From: Stappia sp. ES.058
Lineage (GTDB): Bacteria > Pseudomonadota > Alphaproteobacteria > Rhizobiales > Stappiaceae
Assembly: GCF_900105595.1 (NCBI RefSeq)
Contig: NZ_LT629784.1
Location: forward strand, 1,550,001 to 1,614,000
Direction: 5' to 3'
Length of the DNA stretch: 64,000 bases
Shown: piece after piece, positions 53,363 to 60,884 of the stretch
Layout: each line of letters starts with the position of its first letter
Numbering within the stretch: position 1 is the stretch's first letter
Program-made: the position numbers and the translations under genes
Notes under the pieces: model-generated
Database searches by the model: none
Told to the model about the DNA's origin: nothing
The model's input: only the letters and a program-made list of their open reading frames with translations

Positions 53363-53516
53363 CTTCGCGCTCCTGGCGCTCGGGTTGGGGCTCGACAGGC
53401 CTCAAGGCATTGATCGTGCCGCATCGCGGACACTTGATTTCGATCGTGTCAGATATCGCTCGCGGGCGCGCCTTCATCAAGAGACGACGGCAGCTTGCGC
53501 ATCGGATGGACTCCAC
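53313..53516 (-). CDS. com: Com family zinc-ribbon regulator
   Basis: The protein has 67 residues. It starts ESIRCASCRRLL and continues to IEIKCPRCGTINALRP. Cys6, Cys9, Cys29 and Cys32 form a zinc ribbon closely matching phage Mu Com, which binds mom mRNA and opens its start codon for translation of the DNA-modifying protein Mom. The GTG at 53516 follows GAGG by six bases and gives the family N-terminus; GTG at 53528 is the longer choice. Here the gene precedes a ParB-methyltransferase module and not mom. Confidence 0.85.
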   Translation of the reverse strand: MESIRCASCRRLLMKARPRAISDTIEIKCPRCGTINALRPVEPQPERQEREDGTKAQDGRNFRKTSS

Positions 53517-53537
53517 GTTGTACCTCACATAGAAACA

Positions 53538-53578
53538 ACCCCGCTGCCGATCGTTCCGGTCAGCAGAAGCGGCGGGGT
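53538..53578 (-). terminator. Hairpin between tail gene D and com
   Basis: ACCCCGC and GCGGGGT form a 7-bp outer stem with further internal pairing (CCG with CGG). On the minus strand it is followed by TTGTTTCT. It may end the tail operon or act as a translational control element for com. Confidence 0.4.
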
Positions 53579-53681
53579 CGCTGTTGAGGTTGACTTGCAG
53601 CGTGTGGGGATCTGATTGGCGTTAGGCCCCACGGTCCGGAAGTCGCATTCCGGGCTCCCCGCTCCTCACAGGGCGTGTCTT

Positions 53682-54689
53682 CTACTCTTCCCCCTCCTTT
53701 TTCTTCCCGCCTTCCGGCGCTTCCAGTTCGATGGTCGTGGTGTAGGTGTCGGCGAAGCTGTGTTCCACACTCGCCACCCGCCAGCGTCCGTTGATCTCGG
53801 GGCGGAAGCCGGTGAGCTGCGCATCCGTTTCGGCCTGGGCTTCGGGCAGGCCGGCAAGCGTGACGCTGCCCGATCCCGTTGCCCGCGACAGCCGCTCGCC
53901 TTCGGACTTCGCCGCCGCCTTGGCCTCGGCCTGTGTCGGCAGGGCATGGCGCAAACGGCGCTCGGGTCCCTGCATGCCGGTCCGTTCGGTCTCGATCACG
54001 GTCTTGCCGGTTTCCCGGTCGTACCATTTGGCCGAGGTCGACCCGTATTCGGGACGGGGATCGACATCGAAGCTCCAGTCGCGACAATCCGACTTGGCAA
54101 TGGTGAGCGCCGGCAGGGTCAAGCCGGAGGCGGAGCCGGAGCCACGTTTGACCAGCAGCATCTTGCCGTCCTTGACGGCGAAGAGCGCACCGAAGCGGTC
54201 GGCAACCCGGGTTCCGAAATCCAGCGTCGACTGGTCGAGCCGCGCGATATAGGGAAGCGTCTCGCCGGCCAACGCCGGACTGACGACCGCTTGTAGCCCA
54301 TGCCGGCCGGCAAGCTCCTGGACAAGGTCCCCGACCGTTGTGTCGTCGAAATGCTCGGAGACGGGTTCCTTGAGATCGGAGCGCATGTCGGCCGATCGCC
54401 CGGAGATCGTCAGTCGCTCGCCGTCCGGCCCGCCCTCGAAGGCAAGGCCCTCAACCGTGTAGAGCCCCATCTTCCAGGAACCGACGCCCCGGAACCCGAA
54501 GGATACCGCGATCAGCGCGCCGGGCGCAGGTGCTGCGACCTCGTTGCGGGCATCGTCGAACGCAAGCTCCACCGTGTCTGCATCCTGGCCGACCTCGTCG
54601 CGGATTGTTGCGGTGCTCAACCGCTCATAGAAAACCGCGTTCACGGGCTTGCCGCCGACCGTCACTTCGATGAAGGGCTTGTCGCGCAT
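53682..54689 (-). CDS. Phage tail protein D (late control gene D family)
   Basis: This 335-residue protein is the P2 gpD-type hub/spike-collar component of a contractile tail baseplate. Matching segments are IRDEVGQDADTVELAFDD, GSWKMGLYTVEGLAFEGGPDGERLTISGRSADM and TTVGDLVQELAGRHGL, and the end has RWRVASVEHSFADTYTTTIELE. The ATG at 54689 touches the stop of gene X. It is the last of the tail genes in transcription order. Confidence 0.92.
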   Translation of the reverse strand: MRDKPFIEVTVGGKPVNAVFYERLSTATIRDEVGQDADTVELAFDDARNEVAAPAPGALIAVSFGFRGVGSWKMGLYTVEGLAFEGGPDGERLTISGRSADMRSDLKEPVSEHFDDTTVGDLVQELAGRHGLQAVVSPALAGETLPYIARLDQSTLDFGTRVADRFGALFAVKDGKMLLVKRGSGSASGLTLPALTIAKSDCRDWSFDVDPRPEYGSTSAKWYDRETGKTVIETERTGMQGPERRLRHALPTQAEAKAAAKSEGERLSRATGSGSVTLAGLPEAQAETDAQLTGFRPEINGRWRVASVEHSFADTYTTTIELEAPEGGKKKEGEE

Positions 54690-54943
54690 CAGTCCCACAG
54701 CCTCACGGATTGCTTGTCCTCCACGATCCGCCATTCGGGCAGGTGCACGGTCGCTCCCAGGGGCAGCAAAGGCCCGGCTGTGACCAGGTCCGGGTTGGCT
54801 TCCAGGATCGCCTCGACATAGCCCGCAAGCCGGGACGCGCGTGCCGTATCGCCGAGCCGCTGCGACGCGTTTTCGAAGGCGATCAGATCGAGCGTCGCGT
54901 CGGGCTTGGTGACGCGCACCGTCTCGGCCGGGAGTACGGTCAT
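54689..54943 (-). CDS. Phage tail protein X
   Basis: This 84-residue P2 gpX-type protein has a LysM-like fold. DLIAFENASQRLGDTARASRLAGYVEAILEANPDLVTAGPLLPLGATVHLP is the characteristic segment. It probably contributes to the baseplate hub. It overlaps gene U by four bases and abuts gene D. Confidence 0.9.
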   Translation of the reverse strand: MTVLPAETVRVTKPDATLDLIAFENASQRLGDTARASRLAGYVEAILEANPDLVTAGPLLPLGATVHLPEWRIVEDKQSVRLWD

Positions 54944-55365
54944 CTGAACAGCCCTCCCGGTGCGCCGTCGCCGGCATGCGGCGCGACCTCAATGGAGAAT
55001 TCCAACTTCCGGCCCAGGCCTGTGCGCGAGATGATCGATTGGGTGTCGAACACGCGCTGGATGACGACGCGACCGAACACGCGACCGGCGGTCTCGGCCG
55101 TCCAGCCGACCATCATCACGGGCGTTGCCGCTATTTGCGTTGCCCGGATTGCTTCGAACTCGTCGCGGCCGCCGAACTCTTCCGGGTAGAGAAGCCCGGT
55201 GATCGTCACCGGGTTCTCGCCGATCCCGGTGAACTGGCGACCGGGTGCCCGGCCGAAGCGCTCGATCGCCGGCCAGCGCGCTTCGGTCTCGCGCTCGATC
55301 GACTGGAAATTGAGCGGCAGGATCTCGAAGACGTGGCGTCCGAGGGCGAGAAGCGGTACGGCCAT
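54940..55365 (-). CDS. Phage tail protein U
   Basis: The protein has 141 residues and matches P2 gpU: LLALGRHVFEILPLNFQSIERETEARWPAIERFGRAPGRQFTGIGENPVTITGLLYPEEFGG. gpU is needed for tail completion. It lies four bases downstream of the tape-measure gene. Confidence 0.92.
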   Translation of the reverse strand: MAVPLLALGRHVFEILPLNFQSIERETEARWPAIERFGRAPGRQFTGIGENPVTITGLLYPEEFGGRDEFEAIRATQIAATPVMMVGWTAETAGRVFGRVVIQRVFDTQSIISRTGLGRKLEFSIEVAPHAGDGAPGGLFR

Positions 55366-55368
55366 GAT

Positions 55369-57843
55369 CTATTCCGTTCCATCATGCAGCGCGCCGGTTC
55401 GCCCGCGACGCACGGCGGCCTCGATACCGGCATTGGCGGCGCGCCCGGCGGCGACCGGATCGACAACGCCGCTGATCGACTGGTTGACCGTGACATTGAC
55501 TTGCGGCGGCCGCTTGTCGGTGACGGAGGCGGAGATCTCCTGTTCGACCTTCGGCGGCGGCAGGCTGTCGATGTAATTCTGCAGCGGCGGGATCGGGTCG
55601 GCTGGTGCGGATGGGAAAGGCGATTGAACCCCGCTATCATTCAGGCCATGCCGTTGTTTGATATCATTCGCTTGATCAGGGAGAGAACCGCCCCCACCGA
55701 ACGGCCAATCAAACGTCAGCATCCCCTTGAGCGCATCCACCTGCGTCTGGAACCATGTCGACAGCCGCTCCCAAGACCCTTGAAGCCCTTCCAGGATGGC
55801 GTCGACGATCGCGGTTCCGAACCCGACGAAGGCGCGTAGCGTGGCCTTGATCGCCCCGCCAAGCCGTTCGCCGATCCGCTTGCCGGCGGCCTCGATGCCG
55901 GCCGCATTTGCGTCGCTCAGGTTCTCTTGCGTGAAGAGCGAGCCGAAGAAGTCGGCGACCGCCTGTTTGGCCTTTGAGAGCCCTTCAATGACGCCGGAGA
56001 AATCGAACATCCGGGCGAAATATTCCGCGACCCGATCGACGTTGATCCCGATCGCCTCGGCGATCTCGCGAGCGCGCGCGGCGACGCTGTCGACAAAGCC
56101 GTTCCATGCGGCCTTGACCGCCTCGATTTCCGGCGCGAAGGCCTCGCCCAGCCCCCGGAAGAAGCCCGAGACGGCGGTCGACAGCCGCTCCCAATACTTC
56201 CAGACGAAAAAGGCAGCAGCGACCAGAGCGGCGATCGCGGCCGTCACAGGCCACGCGGCGGCCGAGATTGCCGCAAGCGCGGTGGTGGCGGCGGTCTTCA
56301 GACTGGCGAAGACCGCGCCGATCGCCGCGCCCTTTCCGAAGGTTGCCAGCATGCGCAGTCCGGCAAGAGCCGATTTCACCTTGTTCGGGCCAAAGGATGC
56401 CAGGAAGAGACCCGCCTGCGCCGCCAACCAGCGGAACCCGCGTCCCGCGCTGCGCAGGCCTCGCAGCGAGCGCGCCACCAGCGAGACGTTCCGGCCGCTT
56501 TCGCTGAACCTCCAGAACAGGCTGATCAGCTTGATCAAGGGGCCGGCGATCAATGCATGGGCATAGCCGACAAGTCGCGAGGCAATGCCGAAGGCAAGCA
56601 ACGCGCCCGTGCCCTGGACGATGGCCTCGGTCAGTTCCGGTTGGCGTTCCGCGAAGGCGGACACCCTGTCGATCAGTGCGCCGAGACCTTCGACCGCATG
56701 GCCGAGCGGTTCCAGAAGCTGATCACCGAGCACGATGGCAAGCGCGGCAAGGCGATTGCGCAGAAGCTCCAGCTTGTTTTGCGTCGTCTCTGCGCGCTTC
56801 TCGTATTCGGCGAGTGCAGACCCGGCGTAGTCGGCCTCGTCGCCAACCAGTTCGAACGCCTGCTGCAACAGGTCCGGATTGTTCAGGAGCTTGGAGAAGT
56901 CGTCGGAGAAGTCCTGACCGACCAGATCGATCAACGCCTTCATGCCGTCGGGCGATTTCGACAACCGGTCGAACAGGTCGGAAAGGGCCTCTGGCGCATC
57001 GTCTTCCAGAGATGCCATGAAGCCCGCGTAGGAAAGCCCTGCCGTCTTGAGTGCGGATTTCGCCTTGTTCGATCCCTGCGCCAGCCGGTTCGCAAGCGCG
57101 GAAAGGCCGCGCGCGGCGGTCTCCGGCATGATGCCGGCCGCGACCATCGCCGCGCCGACGGCGTTCATTTCGACGGCCGTCAGCCTCAGGGTTCGCTGCG
57201 CGCCGGCGGCGCGATTGGCGAAGTTGGTAATCTCGGCCGCCGTCGCGGCCATGTTGTTCGACAGGTGGTTTGCGCTGTCGGCGTAGAGCTCGAGCTGGTC
57301 CTGGTTGAGCTTGTAGACATTGCGCAGCTTGGCGAAGCGGGTCCCGATCTCGCCGGCCGCCATGTCGAAGGCAACGGCCGCACGCGCGGTCGCCTTGGTG
57401 AACCGCTCCAGCTCCTGTGTCGGAATGCCCGCCTGTGCGGCCGAGGCCATGATCGTCGTGAGCCCGGTCGACGACAGCGCGATCTCGCGGCTCATGCCGA
57501 TCAGACCCTGGCGGATCTCGGCAAGCTTGCGCGCCGGCGCATCCAGGACCTTTTCGAGGTCGGCGAAGGCCTCTTCGAACTGCATCGCCGCGCGCACCGG
57601 CGCACCGAGAGTGACGGCCATGCCGACCGCATCCATCAGCCGGCCGCGGGCGCGGCTCAACCGCTGTTCGGCGTTGTTGAGCGCGGTGTCGATGTTGGTC
57701 TCAGAAAAGCCTTGCCGGATCGCGCCGGAGAACCCCATGCGCAGCTCCTGAAACTGCTTCCGGATGCCGCCGACCTCGTTGCGGACCTTGTCCGCGCCCT
57801 TGGTCAGGAACTGGATCAGCAGCGAGACATTCATGCCGGACAT
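55369..57843 (-). CDS. Phage tail tape-measure protein
   Basis: This 824-residue tape-measure protein belongs to the P2 gpT/TP901 type. The N-terminal helical part (MAASAAQAGIPTQELERFTKATARAAVAFDMAAGEIGTRFAKLR and EMNAVGAAMVAAGIMPETAARGLSALANRL) is the TP901 core. Hydrophobic segments occur around residues 500-550 (ALAAISAAAWPVTAAIAALVAAAFFVWKYW) and are used in DNA injection. Its length sets tail length, so the tail should be comparable to that of P2 (gpT about 815 residues). Confidence 0.95.
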   Translation of the reverse strand: MSGMNVSLLIQFLTKGADKVRNEVGGIRKQFQELRMGFSGAIRQGFSETNIDTALNNAEQRLSRARGRLMDAVGMAVTLGAPVRAAMQFEEAFADLEKVLDAPARKLAEIRQGLIGMSREIALSSTGLTTIMASAAQAGIPTQELERFTKATARAAVAFDMAAGEIGTRFAKLRNVYKLNQDQLELYADSANHLSNNMAATAAEITNFANRAAGAQRTLRLTAVEMNAVGAAMVAAGIMPETAARGLSALANRLAQGSNKAKSALKTAGLSYAGFMASLEDDAPEALSDLFDRLSKSPDGMKALIDLVGQDFSDDFSKLLNNPDLLQQAFELVGDEADYAGSALAEYEKRAETTQNKLELLRNRLAALAIVLGDQLLEPLGHAVEGLGALIDRVSAFAERQPELTEAIVQGTGALLAFGIASRLVGYAHALIAGPLIKLISLFWRFSESGRNVSLVARSLRGLRSAGRGFRWLAAQAGLFLASFGPNKVKSALAGLRMLATFGKGAAIGAVFASLKTAATTALAAISAAAWPVTAAIAALVAAAFFVWKYWERLSTAVSGFFRGLGEAFAPEIEAVKAAWNGFVDSVAARAREIAEAIGINVDRVAEYFARMFDFSGVIEGLSKAKQAVADFFGSLFTQENLSDANAAGIEAAGKRIGERLGGAIKATLRAFVGFGTAIVDAILEGLQGSWERLSTWFQTQVDALKGMLTFDWPFGGGGSLPDQANDIKQRHGLNDSGVQSPFPSAPADPIPPLQNYIDSLPPPKVEQEISASVTDKRPPQVNVTVNQSISGVVDPVAAGRAANAGIEAAVRRGRTGALHDGTE

Positions 57844-57852
57844 GCGCGCCTC

Positions 57853-57978
57853 CTAGTTGATCCGGCCGGTGAGTTTCAGGACGCGCGGGAGATCGCGGCG
57901 GTACGCCAGCAACTCCCACCAGTCGAGCGCTTCGATCTCGGACGGCGGCCAGTGATGCACCGCCGCCAGATCGCTCAT
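57853..57978 (-). CDS. Phage tail protein E' (GpE), -1 frameshift partner
   Basis: From its own ATG the protein has 41 residues, MSDLAAVHHWPPSEIEALDW followed by WELLAYRRDL. The H-W-x-P-x-E-I-x-x-L-x-W pattern is that of P2 GpE. The open frame continues upstream in the -1 frame to the slippery run at 58014-58020, so it is most likely expressed mainly as the C-terminal part of an E+E' fusion of 180 residues. The ATG overlaps the stop of gene E by four bases. Confidence 0.85.
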   Translation of the reverse strand: MSDLAAVHHWPPSEIEALDWWELLAYRRDLPRVLKLTGRIN

Positions 57979-58394
57979 GAACTCTGCGACGCGAACGCAC
58001 TCATGAGCGCGGGAAAAAAATCGAGTGTCGCCCGGCCGACGGAGAAGAGATCCATGGGGTCGAGATCGTCGATCACTGTCGGCGGCACGCCGCACATGTC
58101 GGCGAGGATCTCGGTCAATGCGTCCAGCCGCTCCGGTTCGGTCAGGAGCGCCAGCGCCTCGGCCGCCGCCTTGTCGGCGGCCGCATCGGCAGCTTTGCCG
58201 GTTCCGGCCGCACCGAAAAGCTTCGCCGGGAAGTCCGCGCCGAGAAGCACCACCAGCTTCTTCACATGCTTGGTTCGGGGACGCTTCATGGTGAGCGAGG
58301 AATGCGTGCGGTTCCCGTCCTTCGTCTTTTCGTCGACGGGAAAGTCCAGGGGAATGGAGATCTGGCGCTTCGGTTCGGTCACGGGATCGCTCAC
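57975..58394 (-). CDS. Phage tail assembly chaperone E
   Basis: This 139-residue protein is a tail assembly chaperone of the P2 gpE type. It opens KRQISIPLDFPVDEKTKDG, contains the MKRPRTKHVKKLVVLLGAD region and ends PTVIDDLDPMDLFSVGRATLDFF. The start is GTG at 58394. Codons 126-127 (Phe-Phe) lie on seven consecutive T residues, a -1 slippery site that would join it to GpE. Confidence 0.88.
   Translation of the reverse strand: MSDPVTEPKRQISIPLDFPVDEKTKDGNRTHSSLTMKRPRTKHVKKLVVLLGADFPAKLFGAAGTGKAADAAADKAAAEALALLTEPERLDALTEILADMCGVPPTVIDDLDPMDLFSVGRATLDFFPALMSAFASQSS
58014..58020 (-). promoter_or_regulatory. Programmed -1 frameshift site T-TTT-TTT in gene E
   Basis: Reading GAT TTT TTT CCC in the zero frame, the run gives X-XXY-YYZ as T-TTT-TTT. 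A -1 slip leads to TCC CGC GCT and onward without a stop into GpE. P2 uses T-TTT-TTG at the equivalent place to make E+E'. Confidence 0.8.
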
Positions 58395-58417
58395 GGGAAG
58401 GCTCCGGGTTTGAAAGG

Positions 58418-58933
58418 TCAGGAGAAGAGAACGCGGCGACGGCCTTCGTTGACGGGCACGCCGTTGCGCACCATCCAGCCGCCGCTTGCGAAGTTGAACC
58501 GGTGCAGCACCTTGCCGTCGGCCATGTGCGAATACTGCGTGATCGACCCGATCTTGTGGTCGTAGCCGGACGCCTTGCCGCCGGACATTTCCTCTTCCGC
58601 GACCGAGATCAGCCGGCCGGTGATGTCGATCGCGTGCTCGATCTCCGTCCCGTCCATCTCGTCGACGATGAACTTCTTGCCGGTGAAGTTGTGGCGCACG
58701 CCGGGAGGACCGCCGAAGAGGCCGATCACACCGGCGGAATGCGACTTCAGCTTGAAGGGGGCTTCCAGCGCCTTGACGCCGAGACCGGCGATCTGGACCT
58801 GAAGGTCGCCACCGCCCGGCTGGTAATCCTCGGTGATCTCTTCCAGACCGGGGAGCTGCAGGCTTTCGATCTCGATCACGAGGTTGAGACTGTCGTTCAC
58901 GATCAGGGTGAAGCCGCGAAGAATGGGCAACAT
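58418..58933 (-). CDS. Phage major tail tube protein FII
   Basis: The protein has 171 residues and matches P2 FII: VIEIESLQLPGLEEITEDYQPGG, GVIGLFGGPPGVRHNFTG and DGTEIEHAIDITGRLISVAEEEMSGG. It polymerises as the inner tube of the contractile tail. It follows the sheath gene by 17 bases. Confidence 0.95.
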   Translation of the reverse strand: MLPILRGFTLIVNDSLNLVIEIESLQLPGLEEITEDYQPGGGDLQVQIAGLGVKALEAPFKLKSHSAGVIGLFGGPPGVRHNFTGKKFIVDEMDGTEIEHAIDITGRLISVAEEEMSGGKASGYDHKIGSITQYSHMADGKVLHRFNFASGGWMVRNGVPVNEGRRRVLFS

Positions 58934-58950
58934 GGCCGGGTCCTTTCCTG

Positions 58951-60213
58951 TTACGCGGCTTCGCCGACGCGTTCGAACGAGACGGAAATGCGGCGTTCGA
59001 TTTCATCCGCGAGCAGGTCGAAATAGACCTCGTTGCGGCGCGAGCCGAAGGTGAGATCTTCAAGCGGCGGGGCCTCTTCGGCGTCGAACTCGATGCGCAG
59101 CTTGCCGGAGCGAAGCAAGGCATTGGTGTTGGTGTCCCGGTCCCAATAGACGGACCCGCCAAGGATCGCGCCGATCGCCTTCAACTCGTCGAGGAACTGG
59201 TCCAGGCTTCGCATGATCGCGATGACGAGCTGCGGGCTCAGGTTCTGGTCGTTTGCCCAGCGGAAGGAGCGTGCGATGGTCTTCTCGATCAGGGCACGCG
59301 TGCGCACCACATTGACGAACTGCCACAGCGGATCGGTGGACGTCGTGCGGTTGCCCCACAGGATGCGGCCGTTCGCGGCAAACGTGCCGCCGGCGCCCTG
59401 CGACAGCCGCGCGGGAATGAAAGTGGCGATGCCGTTTTCGTTGAGCAGGTTCGCTTCGTGGTCGATCTCGCCGTCGTAGTAGGAGACCGGCCGGGCGATC
59501 CCGAGGATGCCGCCGCACTCCTGGTTGGACGGCGACCAGTACGGTCCGCCCTTTTCCTTGTCGCGCTTGATGAAGAGACCGGCCGCGAAGGGAGCCGCCG
59601 GTTTCACGACGAGATTTGCGCCGGATGCGACCTTCACCATCGGATCGACCAGATAGGCGAAGCGGTCGGAGAAGTCGGCGCGGTAGGCAAGGCTTGCGTC
59701 GCGGTCGGGTCCGCCGGTGTCGAGGATGGCGATCGCCTGCAGCTTCTTCGCGACCTGCTCCAGCGCATCGGCGACCGGGTTCTTGGCGCTGGCGATCTGC
59801 CCGGCGGCATAGCCAGGCGCGATCAGGAGATCCGGTTCGACGCCGACATGCCCGAGCGCATAGGTGAGCGCGTGCACGCCCGTCTGCGATGAGGCCGCGC
59901 CGACCATGTTCGCGCGCGTCGCATCGGGATCGACGCCTTCGGCAACCCGCACCATGACGATGGAGCCCTCGATCCCTTGCGCCTTCACCGCGTTGATCAC
60001 GTCGAGCGCGGTTCCCGTCGCGCCAAGGAGGGCGATTTTTTCCGTCTCATGGGTGTAGAGGTGCACGGGCTCGTCGAGCGGAAACGCCGTGTTGTCGGCG
60101 TCGGGGGCGGTGACGAGCGCGCCGAGCGTCGACACATCGGAAACGGCGATCGGGCGCGGGCTTTCGCCAAGCCGCAGAACGCGGGTGCCGTGATTGAAGG
60201 GAGCCGTGGGCAT
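58951..60213 (-). CDS. Phage tail sheath protein FI
   Basis: This 420-residue contractile sheath protein resembles P2 FI. Typical segments are FNHGTRVLRLGESPRPI near the start, IAPGYAAGQIASAKNPVADALEQVAKKLQAIAILD, ARPVSYYDGEIDHEANLLNENGIATFI, ILWGNRTTSTDPLWQFVNVVRTRALIEKTI and the C-terminal NEVYFDLLADEIERRISVSFE. It surrounds the FII tube and contracts on infection. Confidence 0.95.
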   Translation of the reverse strand: MPTAPFNHGTRVLRLGESPRPIAVSDVSTLGALVTAPDADNTAFPLDEPVHLYTHETEKIALLGATGTALDVINAVKAQGIEGSIVMVRVAEGVDPDATRANMVGAASSQTGVHALTYALGHVGVEPDLLIAPGYAAGQIASAKNPVADALEQVAKKLQAIAILDTGGPDRDASLAYRADFSDRFAYLVDPMVKVASGANLVVKPAAPFAAGLFIKRDKEKGGPYWSPSNQECGGILGIARPVSYYDGEIDHEANLLNENGIATFIPARLSQGAGGTFAANGRILWGNRTTSTDPLWQFVNVVRTRALIEKTIARSFRWANDQNLSPQLVIAIMRSLDQFLDELKAIGAILGGSVYWDRDTNTNALLRSGKLRIEFDAEEAPPLEDLTFGSRRNEVYFDLLADEIERRISVSFERVGEAA

Positions 60214-60356
60214 GCGCTGATCCTCGTGTTCGGGGTCAGTGCAAACCTACGTTTCGGGGATGGAACCTCGCGCCCCTGACAGTGTCAGCAGCAAGCCTCA
60301 AAGGGCTTTCGAACGCCCTTCACGCTGCCATGAAACGGGTGTTCAGGCAACGCGGG

Positions 60357-60884
60357 TTACACGCCTGCGACCGCCGCCGCGAATGCCGCCTCGACTTCGG
60401 CGGGCGTCGTGAGAGTGCCCGCGTCGATGTCTTCGGCAACCACGTCCTGCGCCACAAACGCACCGTTGATGTGCGCAAGAACCGCATCCGACAATGCGAT
60501 GATGCCGGCGCCGTCGAGGGGAAACCGGCCGTTGTTTGCCGACCAAACGGTCGCGAACCCCGGAACCTCCTGCGCCGCGACGCGCGCGCCAAGAAGATTG
60601 GTTCGACCTTCCTGATCCGTGGCAACCTCGATCGTGTCCGAACCGATGGTGACGGTCACTCCGCCGGTTTCGTGAGCACGGCGGATTGCCGAGAGGTGCG
60701 CGTGAAGGTCCACCGGCGGCTCATAGGGCACCCACGTTCCCGTCTCGAAGTCGTAGGCACTCGCCCCGGTAGCGGGCGGGGGCGTAGGAACCTCCATCAG
60801 CCCCTGCGAAACTCCGGTGCCGATGAAAACCTGCGGCGACGTGCCATCGGGACGGACTGCGTAGCGTGTGTCCTGTTGGGTCAT
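60357..60884 (-). CDS. DUF4376-like tail-fibre-associated protein
   Basis: The protein has 175 residues. The C-terminal half has the DUF4376 pattern: LHAHLSAIRRAHETGGVTVTIGSDTIEVATDQEGRTNLLGA followed by LDGAGIIALSDAVLAHINGAFVAQDVVAEDI. Such domains occur in tail-fibre assembly or fibre-attached proteins. The ATG at 60884 overlaps the stop of the fibre gene (ATGA), supporting a chaperone or partner role for that fibre. A 143-bp gap separates it from the sheath gene. Confidence 0.75.
   Translation of the reverse strand: MTQQDTRYAVRPDGTSPQVFIGTGVSQGLMEVPTPPPATGASAYDFETGTWVPYEPPVDLHAHLSAIRRAHETGGVTVTIGSDTIEVATDQEGRTNLLGARVAAQEVPGFATVWSANNGRFPLDGAGIIALSDAVLAHINGAFVAQDVVAEDIDAGTLTTPAEVEAAFAAAVAGV

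Noticed and set aside
56557..58413. A 618-codon plus-strand frame opposite the tape-measure gene
   Set aside because: It is antisense to a well-supported phage gene and its sequence has no known pattern.
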